Shown in pieces: positions 17,020 through 26,048 of a DNA stretch of 34,186 bases. A program made the position numbers and the translations under genes. The stretch lies in NCBI RefSeq assembly GCF_017979425.1, contig NZ_JAERIS010000017.1, positions 1 to 34,186 on the forward strand. The letters are read 5' to 3'. The notes under the pieces were generated by a model. It saw nothing but the letters and a program-made list of their open reading frames with translations. It ran no database searches and was not told where the DNA came from. Origin of the DNA: Helicobacter salomonis. GTDB taxonomy: Bacteria; Campylobacterota; Campylobacteria; Campylobacterales; Helicobacteraceae. The stretch's first letter is position 1. Each line of letters begins with the position of its first letter.

Positions 17020-17166
17020 CTACAAAATGAGTTTATAGAGGGCATGCCCCCCATAAATGATCCCACCCCCTGCTAACAAGACATATAGAGTGATAATGGT
17101 GAGTTTGGAGTGAGGGTAGATACTTCTCTCTTTAGCAACATGTAGTGCTAGCGCTCTTAACGGCAT
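17020..17166 (-). CDS. Possible 48-aa membrane protein at the end of the fdh operon
   Basis: ATG 17166 to TAG 17020-17022. The protein has a basic start (MPLRALALHVAKERSIYPHS) and one membrane helix (LTIITLYVLLAGGGIIYGGH). It lies 45 nt after the fdhC stop in the same direction. There is no clear ribosome-binding site, and a short GC hairpin precedes it. It may be a small subunit or accessory protein of the membrane complex, or a fragment. No family recognised. Confidence 0.4.
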   Translation of the reverse strand: MPLRALALHVAKERSIYPHSKLTIITLYVLLAGGGIIYGGHALYKLIL

Positions 17167-17211
17167 TGTTAACTACTAGCGGGGGGCTACCCCACAAGCA
17201 CGGAAAAGCCC

Positions 17212-18087
17212 TTAAACTTTCAAATTCTCCTGGAAATACAAGCTATGTAAAACCTTAACTTCTTCCTCTTCTTTGTGCCCATCGAGCATGGATTGCAAAG
17301 ACCCCTTGATGGCAAACAAGGACATATACAAATGCACGATGAAAAAGCCCACCAGCACCAGCCCTAAGAAATTATGCACCAACGCGCTTAGGCGCAACAA
17401 AGAGATTTGATAAAGCCCTAAAAAATTAGCAATAGTGCTCAAATCCTCCGTATTGAAGTATAAAATCCCCCCACTGGCAATCATCACTAACCCGCCCAAA
17501 GTGGCAATCCAAAACCACATCTTTTGCCCCGCATTAAACTTATAAGCAGGCACGGGTTTTTTCTCTTTGGAGAGGTAACCCCCCATGATCACTAGCCATT
17601 TAATGTCTGCTAATCTAAAAAACATATCTTTGAGCCACATGAACAACATGGGTAACACCGCCACCATAAACACCACGCAACCCACGCTGTGCACAATGCG
17701 GCAAAAGCGCACAAACGCCCCACCTTCAAAGAAATCCCCAAAGATCATGATAAGTCCAGTAGGCACGAGCAAGGTGAAAGAAACCCCTGCGATCCAGTGG
17801 ATAATGCGGTTAAAAAGCGTAAAAAAAGGGATTTTCTGCCCGTTATGTTGGAATTGCTTGGGTCCAATGATAAGATAGTGCATTAAAAAGCCAAAGCCTA
17901 CGCCTAGCACTACTGCTAAAAATAGCCACAAAAAATAATGACCCTGCCAGAGAGTCCATAGCTGACCTAATTGACCGGTGTAGGCTTGCCCATAGGGCAA
18001 AATGCCTAAAATGCGTTCCTGATCTAGGGGCGTGCTCTGTGCGCTCAAAGTCCCTACCAAACCCGCTAAAGTGAGAAATCGTTTCAT
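17212..18087 (-). CDS. fdhC: Formate dehydrogenase cytochrome b subunit (gamma)
   Basis: A 291-aa integral membrane diheme cytochrome b of the FdnI/FdhC family. It takes electrons from FdhB and reduces the quinone pool. The protein shows an N-terminal signal-like segment (MKRFLTLAGLVGTLSAQ), then four or five membrane helices with the haem-ligand type histidines NRIIHWIAG, RIVHSVGC, LVHNFLG and IVHLYMS. It follows fdhB by 9 nt and has GGGGGAG 4 nt before its ATG. Confidence 0.9.
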   Translation of the reverse strand: MKRFLTLAGLVGTLSAQSTPLDQERILGILPYGQAYTGQLGQLWTLWQGHYFLWLFLAVVLGVGFGFLMHYLIIGPKQFQHNGQKIPFFTLFNRIIHWIAGVSFTLLVPTGLIMIFGDFFEGGAFVRFCRIVHSVGCVVFMVAVLPMLFMWLKDMFFRLADIKWLVIMGGYLSKEKKPVPAYKFNAGQKMWFWIATLGGLVMIASGGILYFNTEDLSTIANFLGLYQISLLRLSALVHNFLGLVLVGFFIVHLYMSLFAIKGSLQSMLDGHKEEEEVKVLHSLYFQENLKV

Positions 18088-18096
18088 CAGCTCCCC

Positions 18097-18738
18097 CTAA
18101 GGTGTTGCGCCCTCTAACTGGTGCGCGGCTTTGGTTTTGAAATCCTGCGCATTGGCATACTTAGCCATCACCCGTTTGCGATAAATATCTGCAATACTCA
18201 GCGCATCCCCCACTAGAAGCGCGTTGGTTGAGCAGGTCGCTGCGCACATGGGCACCTGCCCATTGGCAATGCGATTGACCCCATAAAGTTCCATCTCTTT
18301 TTGCGAATGCGTGGGCGCAGGTCCCCCTGCACACATGGTGCATTTATCCATCACTCCCCGCACCCCAAACGCCCCATCTCTAGGGAATTGAGGCGCACCA
18401 AAGGGACAGGCATACAAGCAATACCCACACCCAATACAAGTTTCTTTATTGTGGAGCACGATCCCATCCTCACGGATGTAAAAACAATCCACGGGACAGA
18501 CCTGCGCACAGGGTGCGTCTGTGCAGTGCTGGCAGGCAATGGAGATCGATTTCTCCTTACCCTCCACCCCCTCATAGAGAGTAATCACCTTGCGGCGGTT
18601 TAAGCCCACCTCCAGCTCATTAGAGTGTGAACACGCCACAGAGCAGGCAAAGCAACTGATACAGCGGTTGTCGTCGCAATAAAACTTCATGCGATTGGCA
18701 TTGGGGATTTGTTTAGCAGGTTCTAAATTTTTTGCCAT
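18097..18738 (-). CDS. fdhB: Formate dehydrogenase iron-sulfur subunit (beta)
   Basis: A 213-aa electron-transfer subunit with four [4Fe-4S] cysteine groups: CISCFACSVACS, CQHCTDAPCAQVCP, CIGCGYCLYACP and CTMCAGG…C. It passes electrons from FdhA to FdhC on the periplasmic side. ATG 18738 is preferred over the upstream ATG at 18753 because AAAGG lies 7-8 nt before it and the fdhA stop (18740) immediately precedes it. Confidence 0.9.
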   Translation of the reverse strand: MAKNLEPAKQIPNANRMKFYCDDNRCISCFACSVACSHSNELEVGLNRRKVITLYEGVEGKEKSISIACQHCTDAPCAQVCPVDCFYIREDGIVLHNKETCIGCGYCLYACPFGAPQFPRDGAFGVRGVMDKCTMCAGGPAPTHSQKEMELYGVNRIANGQVPMCAATCSTNALLVGDALSIADIYRKRVMAKYANAQDFKTKAAHQLEGATP

Positions 18739-18739
18739 A

Positions 18740-21553
18740 TCAAGCCTTTTCAATGCGGCATAGGCCGGCGTTAAATTCGGGGATTTGAGTCACCGGGTCA
18801 AAGCCGTAATTGGTGATCGTGTTGGAGCTCTCCCCAGTGGTGTAGGGCTTGGTGCCTTCAGGGTAGCGATGGCTCACATCCACACCCTGCAACACCCCTG
18901 CAAAGCTATAGGGCATGCAAATGCGATCGGGGGTAACTGCGTAGCTAAAGATTGCCTTGACCTTAATTTTAGTCCCCTCAGGGGAGTGTATCCACATCAT
19001 CTCCCCATCTTTGATCCCGTGATTGAGGGCTAAATCGGGGTGGATGTTGCAAAACATCTCGGGCGTAATATGGGACAAGTATTTGCTCGTGCGCTCCAGC
19101 ATCCCTGCCCCGCTCAAGTTCACCAAGCGCATGGAGGCGATCACGATGGGGAATTCCTTCGCCCACTCCTCTTTAGTCTGTTCGCTAATAAAACGCACAT
19201 CTACCCTAAAGTTATTCACCTGGTCTTTAATGGCGGGGTATTTTTGCACCAAATCTGGGCGAGGAGAGTGGATGGGCTCTCGGTGCACGGGAATTTGATC
19301 GATAAAATTCCACACAATAGCACGCGCACGCGCATTTCCATAGACGCACACGCCCTTCTCATCGCATTTCTTTTGGATGAGTCCGCTGGTGTCCACCTTC
19401 CAATTATCCCCCATGATCGCTCTCTCATGGTCGGTAAGCTTAATCCCTAACACCTTTTCGATATTGGCTTTGGTGATTTCAGGGTAACCCCCCTTGATGG
19501 CTGAACCCTTGATTGTAACACTCTTATCAGCCAACAAATCCTGCCCCTTGTATTCCTCTCCAAAGCGTGCCCTAAAGCCCATGCCCCCCTGCTTGGTGGG
19601 CACGCTAATGTCATACAAAATAGGCGTGCCGGGGTGTTCTGTAGTCCAAGCTGGCCAAGGCAAGCCATAATACTGCCCCTTCATAGGTCCATGCCCCTCT
19701 TGGCTGATGTAGTCAAACATATGCCAATTTTCCTGCTGGGCTTTGAGTCGTTCCGGAGTCCAACCCCCCAGTCCAATGATTTTTACCGTGCGCGCAATTT
19801 CTCGAGTGGCATCTTCAGGCCATTGGAAGCTTTTTCTGACCTGCACGAGCTCCCCGTCTTGATTAAAATCACAGAGCATCGCCTTGGTGTATTCCTCATA
19901 AAAGCCAAACTTCTTTGCCATCTCAAACATCAATTCGTGATCCTGTTTGGCTTCATAGAGGGGTTTAACCACTTGGCTACGCCACTGCGCGGCGCGGTTG
20001 GTTGCCACCACAGTCCCCTCGCACTCAAACTGAGTTGCAATGGGGAGGACATAGACCCCATCGGGTTTTTCTGTGAGGATCGCTGCCTCATTCAAGAAAG
20101 GTTCGGCAATGACCATTAAATCCAATTTTTCAATGGCTCTAGCCATTTTGATATTGTGTGCTAGAGAGGAAACCCCATTGCCTTGCACCCATAGCCCCTT
20201 AATGGGCGCGCTAGAGTGAGTCTTGCTCTCTTGTAAGACACCCTCATGCCAAAGCGACACACTGAAACCTTTTTTGTGCATCCACTCAGGCGCAAAAAAG
20301 CGTTTTTGCAAACTCTCAAAACTCACACCCCAACACTTGGCGTAGTAACGCCAACTAGGCTCGCTTAGACCATAGTAGCCAGGCAAGTTGTCGGCCAAAC
20401 ATGCCATGTCTGTTGCCCCTTGCACATTGTCATGCCCGCGCACGATGTTACAACCCCCACCCTTTTTGCCCATATTGCCTAGAACCAGTTGCAAGATGGA
20501 GAGCATGCGCGTGTTGCCACTCCCCACGCTGTGTTGTGTAATCCCTAAAGCCCAACCCAGAGTAGCTGGTTTGGCTGTTGCAAACACGCGGGTGGTTTGG
20601 ATGAGCAAGCTAGCTGGCACGCCAGTAATGTCTTCGACCACTTCGGGGGTGTATTTCAAAGCCTCTTGTTTGATGGCCTCAATCCCATAGGCCTGGTTTT
20701 TAATAACCTCTTTATCTTCCCAGCCATGCTTAAAGATCAAATGCAACATGCCATAGATAAAGGCAATATCGGTCCCTGAGCGAATCCGCACATAAATATC
20801 CGCTTTAGCCGCACTCTTGGTAAAAACTGGATCGATCACGATGAGCTTGGCGTTATTGCGATCCTTGGCTTGCAAGAAATGCTTAAAGCCAATGGGATTG
20901 CTTACGGCCGTATTCAGTCCCACCATCATGATTGCCTTAGAATGCCCGACAATGTCCCCAAAGTGGTTTGTCATCGCACCATACCCCCATGTATTCGCCA
21001 CACCGGCGACTGTGGTGCTGTGTCAAATCCTAGCTACATGATCGATGTTGTTTGTCCCATAAAAGGCGGCAAATTTGCGCCAATAATAGGCTTGCTGGGA
21101 GTTCATCTTGGCACTCCCTAAAAACATCATGCTATCAGGGCCATACTCTTCACGCATGGCGATCATTTTTGCGCTGATTTCATCGATCGCCCGCTCGTAG
21201 CTAATGCGCTTCCACTGCCCTCCCTCTCTTTTGAGGGGGTATTTGAGGCGCATTTTAGATTTCACTAGATCAATTTGATCCACGCCCTTACAGCAGTGAC
21301 TACCCGCGCTGATGGGGTGATCTTGGGCCACATCTTGGCGAATCCACACTCCATCCTTGACCTCAGCAATGATTCCACATCCGGCCGAACAGATACTGCA
21401 GATGGTTTTGACTCTTTTGACTCCCTCATTGGGGTCGATGACCTTATCCTCTTTTTGACTCGCCTTGGTGTTAGCAAAGGCCAAACCAGCCCCCACGCCT
21501 GCCCCAATCGCACCCATTTTTAAGAACGAGCGACGACTTAATTTTTCCGCCAT
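18740..21553 (-). CDS. fdhA: Formate dehydrogenase catalytic subunit, selenocysteine at in-frame UGA
   Basis: A 937-aa periplasmic molybdenum/tungsten bis-MGD enzyme oxidising formate to CO2. The N-terminus carries a Tat signal (SRRSFLKMGAIGAG), then the [4Fe-4S] motif CSICSAGC…C. The frame meets TGA at 21023-21025 (codon 177) in the context DHVARI-TGA-HSTTVAG followed by NTWGYGAMTN, exactly where FDH has catalytic Sec/Cys. A bSECIS-like hairpin follows. Both halves are intact and co-linear, so this is Sec insertion, not a nonsense mutation. The C-terminal part (molydopterin dinucleotide-binding) ends near GLCRIEKA. It requires SelA, SelB, SelD and tRNA-Sec elsewhere in the genome. Confidence 0.92.
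20995..21025 (-). promoter_or_regulatory. Bacterial SECIS element of fdhA
   Basis: On the coding strand, 13 nt after the UGA, TCGCC (21009-21005) pairs with GGCGA (20999-20995) around loop GGTGT. The E. coli fdhF SECIS has the same plan, with an apical loop GGUCU. Outer pairs (CCA with TGG) may extend the stem. SelB binding is inferred from position and shape. Confidence 0.65.
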
Positions 21554-21571
21554 GTTACTTCCTTTCCCACA

Positions 21572-21787
21572 CTACCACACGCTTCTGTAGAAAATGTCCC
21601 AAGCAGGGGTTTTGTGATAGAGAATTTCTTTTTTATTACTCTTGCCCACCACCACACCATTACTATCTGGATCGGTATTAGTGAAGCGCTTTTCGGGCAT
21701 GCTCGCTAGCAAACTTTGGCCTGCCAAGGCTCCAGCCCCCAGCATTCCCAAGCGCTTTAGAGCGACGCGCCGTTTATTGTCTGACAT
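21572..21787 (-). CDS. Small Tat-signal protein of the fdh operon
   Basis: A 71-aa protein starting at ATG 21787, with AGGAGG about 5 nt upstream. The twin-arginine region reads KRRVALKRLGMLGAGALAGQ and the short mature part ends YHKTPAWDIFYRSVW. Similar small Tat proteins precede fdhA in Campylobacter formate dehydrogenase loci, where they are thought to assist maturation or be a minor subunit. A frame extends upstream to 21868, but that part overlaps the preceding gene and lacks a better start. Confidence 0.75.
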   Translation of the reverse strand: MSDNKRRVALKRLGMLGAGALAGQSLLASMPEKRFTNTDPDSNGVVVGKSNKKEILYHKTPAWDIFYRSVW

Positions 21788-21795
21788 ACTGCCTC

Positions 21796-22404
21796 CTAAT
21801 GCAGGTTGAAGAACAACCTTTCGTGTTGGATAAATGCACCTAGAATTATAGCGCAGCTTTGGTAACACGCGCTCTTTTCATGTGTGCTGATAGCCTCCAA
21901 AAAAGCATCGCTAAAGAGGTGGAAAAAGTCCTTAAAAAGGCGTTCATGCAGACTGAAAAAAGCCTGATCTTCTAGTAGTTTCTGTAAGAATGCGTTCATC
22001 ATGAGAGTTAAAAAGGCTAGATCGTCCTCACTGGTTGGACTTGTGATCGTATGGCTCTCTAATCTGAGGTTTGATTGCTTTAAAAGCGCGATAGCCTCTA
22101 AGCGTTTTTTGCCATTGTCCTGACCTTCTAGGTAATAGGATGCGCTCAAGGGCACAAATTGAGAGCTCGGAGAAAACAACACTGCGTTTTGCTCCTCTTT
22201 AAAGGCTTCTACTCCCTGTTCCAAAAAGTGGTGAAACTCTTGCCAGCCTTGTGCCGTGTGCGAATCAAAGGGGAAGTTTTTAAGGTGATCCACCAAAGCT
22301 CTTAACTCGTTAAACACGCTTTCATTGTGCACGAAAACGACCATGTAGTGCCATAGGCGGTAGTAAAGGGCGCGCGCACAGATGAGATTGGAGTCCATGC
22401 TCAT
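21796..22404 (-). CDS. TorD-family chaperone for formate dehydrogenase
   Basis: A 202-aa all-helical cytoplasmic protein with TorD/DmsD-type features (N-terminal RALYYRLWHYMVVF and PLSASYYLEGQ, a late EDDLAFLTLMMNAFLQKLL helix). Such chaperones bind the Tat signal of a molybdoenzyme and protect it until the cofactor is inserted. The start overlaps the stop of the upstream gene (ATGA), and the gene lies just before the Tat substrates, so FdhA is the probable client. Confidence 0.75.
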   Translation of the reverse strand: MSMDSNLICARALYYRLWHYMVVFVHNESVFNELRALVDHLKNFPFDSHTAQGWQEFHHFLEQGVEAFKEEQNAVLFSPSSQFVPLSASYYLEGQDNGKKRLEAIALLKQSNLRLESHTITSPTSEDDLAFLTLMMNAFLQKLLEDQAFFSLHERLFKDFFHLFSDAFLEAISTHEKSACYQSCAIILGAFIQHERLFFNLH

Positions 22405-23810
22405 TTTAAAATAGAGTTAATATCTAGCATGTCTTCTAGCATGATTTTCACCTTACAATCCGCGCAGGCGTAAAGGGCGGCGATCCTGCGCGCATCGCCT
22501 TGAAATCTAGGGGTCATGATTGCTGCGATCTTTTGCACGCTTTTAGTCGTACCAATGGGTTTGCCACACATTTTGCACGCAAACAAGCTATCTTGTGCCA
22601 TCACCTTGGGCGCGAAATACGCCGGATTTAAGGCAATCCCATCGCGCTCCAAATGCAAACAATCCTTTTCAGGGCATGTTGCCTCGCAATATCCGCAGGT
22701 GGTGCAAAGGCTAGGATTAAAGAGCAAGGTATAGGCGTTGCCATCTACACTGAGCGCATTGGTGTTGCACGCCCCCACACAAGAGAGGCAGAGGGTGCAG
22801 TTAGAGTTAATCTCGACATGCCCGTAACGGATAAAACTAGCCGAGGGCACGCTCCCATAATCCCCCTCACCTATGGCATGTTTGAGGCGTTGGGCAAACA
22901 AATCTCGCTTTGTGCGCGCGGGGATGTTGGGGGGGCTAAAGGGGGTAGCGAGGCTTTGTGCGTTCTGCAGACATGCGCGTAGTCCTTCTGCATGACTAGC
23001 GAGCAAGATAGCCTCTTTTTGGTAAATCTTGACATAAATGGTGTTGAGTAGGGCGATGCTCTCCAAAGTGCCTACGCCCAACCCCTGAGGAGCGTAGATC
23101 ACAATCTGACTACCGCTCTCTTGCAAGAGAGTGAGCAGGGCGACTTGCTCCAAGATGTTGAGGTTGAGACAGAGGGGTAAAACCTCCTTTTTAAGGGGAA
23201 TGAGGGGTAAATCTACCTTATGGTCCATAAGCAGGGGAACATACCCCTTGTAGAGTTTAGCCACCTCCTGCATGCACTCCAAACTAAAGCCAGAATAACT
23301 CAAACTCCCACTAGGGCACACGCTGATACATTTCCCGCAATCGATACAAATCCGGTGGTTGATGACTAAATGGCGGTTATCCTCACATGTTAAACCCTGA
23401 GAGTGCGCGATTTGGGGGTCTAATTTGGTAATAGCCTGAGTAGGGCAGACTTCGCTACACTTCCCACAACACTCCACACGCCGCTGGTGGTACTGACAAA
23501 CCTCTTTGTTGTAACTAAAGAATTCACTAAAAGAACCCTCTTGGGTGGGGGTGTGCTTGGTAGCATCAAAGTCAAATTGCAAACCATGCACCTCATAGAG
23601 GAGCGAGAGACTTTGAGCTAACTCCAAGGAGCTTTGAGTGCTTTGCTCTACTAAAAAATTGACCTCCCTAGCCACTCTCTTAGCCCCCTGCAAAGGCACA
23701 TTAGCCACCACGCACTCCACATCTAATTCAACATTCTCTACAACCTCAATGTGATCGTGCAACACAACATCGGGGTAAGCGGGGTTTTTGGCATAGACAA
23801 ATTCCAACAT
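22401..23810 (-). CDS. Polyferredoxin-like protein, first gene of the fdh operon
   Basis: A 469-aa cytoplasmic protein with four ferredoxin-type clusters: CCGKCSEVCPT, CIDCGKCISVCPSG, CTLCLSCVGACN and CTTCGYCEATCPEKDC. A C-terminal pair of CxxC motifs (CKMCGKP…CADCK) is probably a zinc or rubredoxin-like site. The N-terminal 100 residues and the middle (about 190-300) have no cysteine motifs. Similar proteins head fdh clusters in Campylobacterota. The exact role (electron supply or sulfur/molybdenum maturation) is unknown. The gene is divergent from ppk. Confidence 0.75.
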   Translation of the reverse strand: MLEFVYAKNPAYPDVVLHDHIEVVENVELDVECVVANVPLQGAKRVAREVNFLVEQSTQSSLELAQSLSLLYEVHGLQFDFDATKHTPTQEGSFSEFFSYNKEVCQYHQRRVECCGKCSEVCPTQAITKLDPQIAHSQGLTCEDNRHLVINHRICIDCGKCISVCPSGSLSYSGFSLECMQEVAKLYKGYVPLLMDHKVDLPLIPLKKEVLPLCLNLNILEQVALLTLLQESGSQIVIYAPQGLGVGTLESIALLNTIYVKIYQKEAILLASHAEGLRACLQNAQSLATPFSPPNIPARTKRDLFAQRLKHAIGEGDYGSVPSASFIRYGHVEINSNCTLCLSCVGACNTNALSVDGNAYTLLFNPSLCTTCGYCEATCPEKDCLHLERDGIALNPAYFAPKVMAQDSLFACKMCGKPIGTTKSVQKIAAIMTPRFQGDARRIAALYACADCKVKIMLEDMLDINSILK

Positions 23811-24026
23811 GATTCCATTCTAAGATATTTAGTTAAATGGATGGGTGAAACACCCCTCCCCAAAGGGAGCGACTTTCTGCTTATCAAGTGTCTATACTTG
23901 GGTGCTGTTCTACACATTCAATGTCGTTGCAAGCTGGCAAGGTCATTTGTCTTTAGTGTGCAGATGCATGTATGCATTGATTAAACCTTGTGTGATAGAC
24001 TAGGTAACACTAATATAGGAAAAGTT
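23811..24026. promoter_or_regulatory. Divergent fdh/ppk intergenic region with twin hairpins
   Basis: Two short hairpins sit back to back: GGGTG-AAA-CACCC (23843-23855) and CTCCC-CAAA-GGGAG (23856-23869). Promoters for both directions must lie here; TAATAT at about 24011-24016 is too close to ppk to be its main -10, and TAGAAT on the minus strand near the fdh start is equally weak. A plus-strand frame 23751-23984 looks spurious. Confidence 0.4.
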
Positions 24027-26048
24027 GTGAATCTGTCGCATTTATATTTTAATCGAGAGCTCTCGTGGTTGCAATTTAATACCCGTGTGCTAGATCAAGT
24101 TTGCGATCCAAAATCACCCCTTTTGGAACGACTCAAATTCCTAGCCATTTATGGGACAAATTTAGATGAGTTCTATATGATTCGGGTGGCTGGGCTCAAA
24201 CACCTGAGCGAAGAGGGAGAATTCAAAGTGGGAGTGGATCAAATGAGCCATGACGAGCAACTTAAACACATTCGCCATTACCTGCGGGCTGAACAAAAAG
24301 TGGTCCAGGAACAGTTTTTATATCTCAAAGAAAAACTCCATGAGGTGGGTTTGTCCTTAGTTGATGGAGTGCAGGAGCTTTGTCAAAGACATCAAGATAG
24401 GTTGCAAGATTACTTCGAAAACACGCTTTACCCATTGGTTGTGCCTATTGTACTAGACCCTGCACGCCCCTTCCCCTTTTTGAGCAATTTGAGTTTTGGT
24501 CTTGTGCTCAGTCTCAAGCGTCACAAGCATACGCATAATACCTATGGCATTATCAAAATCCCAGCTGTAGTCAAACGCTTTGTCGAGGTAGAAAAGGGGG
24601 TATTTGTACCTGTAGAAGAGGTGGTGCGCGAATTTGCACCTTTACTCTTTGAGCGGCATGATGTGCTCTCTAGCATGGCGTTTCGTGTCACCTGCGATGC
24701 GGATATGGAGATCATCGAAGATGAAGGGCATGACCTAGCCGAGCTCATCAGTGAAGGTTTACGCACGCGTAATCGGGGCGATGTCGTGCGCTTAGAAGTG
24801 AGTGGTGCGCATGAGGATTTATTAGACTTTATCAAACACAAGATGCCCGATGTAGATGTTTACAAAAGCGATATTTTATTGAACCTGGGTTCTTTGTGGG
24901 AATTGGTCAACACCAAGGGCTATAGCTCGCTCAAAGCGCCTGTTTTTCATCCTAAAGTACTGCCTCCTTTGAGTGATTTAGAAAGCCATGCGGATATGTT
25001 TGATCTACTGGACAAGCAGGATATCTTTTTATTCCACCCCTATGAAAGCTTTGACCCCATTGTGCAATTTATCGAGGACGCAGCCAAGGATGAGCAGGTG
25101 CTCTCCATCCGCATGACTCTCTATCGTGTGGGCAAGGAATCGCCCCTTGTCAAAGCCTTAACAGAAGCCGCTCCCCATAAACAGGTGAGCGTGCTCGTGG
25201 AGCTCAAGGCGCGTTTTGATGAAGAAAATAATTTGCACTGGGCTAGAGAATTGGAGGACGCGGGCGCACATGTCATTTATGGTGTGCCTAAGTTGAAAGT
25301 GCATGCCAAACTCGCCCTTGTGGTGCGCAAGGTAGACGATCAGATTAAAGAATATGTGCACTTGAGCACGGGTAACTACAATACTCAATCGGCTAAGATT
25401 TACACCGATATTAGTCTGCTCACTTCTAATAGAGAGATTGCCTACGATGTTTTAAAACTATTCCACTCCCTGAGCACAGGGGTTTCTGGTAAGACCCGCC
25501 TCAAAACTCTTTTTATGGCACCCCAACAGATTCGTGATCAAATGCACAGCTTGATCCAGTCTGAAATGCAGTTTAAAGAGAAGGGGCGCATTATCTTAAA
25601 AGCTAATGCCTTAGTGGACCCAGATATCATTCAAGACCTTTATGAGGCTTCGCGTGCGGGGGTTAAGATTGATTTGCTCATCCGCGGCATGTGTTGTTTA
25701 CGCCCTCAAGTTCCGGAGGTGAGTGAAAATATCCGTGTTTTTTCCATTGTAGGGAAATACTTAGAACATGCCCGTATCTACTACTTTGCCCATGACTCTG
25801 CAAAGCTGTATTTTTCTAGTGCGGATATGATGACACGCAATTTAGACAAGCGCGTGGAGTTACTGATTCCAGCCCCCTCTAAGACAATCCAACGTAAGCT
25901 GTTCCATATTTTGCACACCCAGCTTAAAGACAATGTCCAATCTTACACACTCAAACCAGATGGTAGCTATCACAAAGTGCCATGCGAAGGGAATTGCTTC
26001 GATGCCCAAGCTTTCTTTGAAGAAGAAGTAGAAAGATCGCATGGCTAA
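24027..26048 (+). CDS. ppk: Polyphosphate kinase
   Basis: PPK1 makes polyphosphate reversibly from ATP. The 673-aa length from GTG 24027 fits H. pylori Ppk (about 675). AGGAAAAG upstream supports this start over the TTG at 23988. Visible family features are the N-terminal FNRELSWLQFN and NLDEFYMIRVAGL, the phospholipase-D-like core with catalytic His in KVHAKLALV, and the second conserved His in YLEHARIYYF. It overlaps pyrD by 8 bp and leads the plus-strand operon. Confidence 0.95.
   Translation: MNLSHLYFNRELSWLQFNTRVLDQVCDPKSPLLERLKFLAIYGTNLDEFYMIRVAGLKHLSEEGEFKVGVDQMSHDEQLKHIRHYLRAEQKVVQEQFLYLKEKLHEVGLSLVDGVQELCQRHQDRLQDYFENTLYPLVVPIVLDPARPFPFLSNLSFGLVLSLKRHKHTHNTYGIIKIPAVVKRFVEVEKGVFVPVEEVVREFAPLLFERHDVLSSMAFRVTCDADMEIIEDEGHDLAELISEGLRTRNRGDVVRLEVSGAHEDLLDFIKHKMPDVDVYKSDILLNLGSLWELVNTKGYSSLKAPVFHPKVLPPLSDLESHADMFDLLDKQDIFLFHPYESFDPIVQFIEDAAKDEQVLSIRMTLYRVGKESPLVKALTEAAPHKQVSVLVELKARFDEENNLHWARELEDAGAHVIYGVPKLKVHAKLALVVRKVDDQIKEYVHLSTGNYNTQSAKIYTDISLLTSNREIAYDVLKLFHSLSTGVSGKTRLKTLFMAPQQIRDQMHSLIQSEMQFKEKGRIILKANALVDPDIIQDLYEASRAGVKIDLLIRGMCCLRPQVPEVSENIRVFSIVGKYLEHARIYYFAHDSAKLYFSSADMMTRNLDKRVELLIPAPSKTIQRKLFHILHTQLKDNVQSYTLKPDGSYHKVPCEGNCFDAQAFFEEEVERSHG

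Noticed and set aside
21001-21025. Nonsense mutation splitting fdhA into two genes
   Set aside because: The TGA is at the known Sec position, both sides are intact and in the same frame, and a bSECIS-like hairpin follows.
22927-22935. G7 run in the polyferredoxin gene as a second phase switch
   Set aside because: The gene is in frame across it and seven is short; no evidence of switching.
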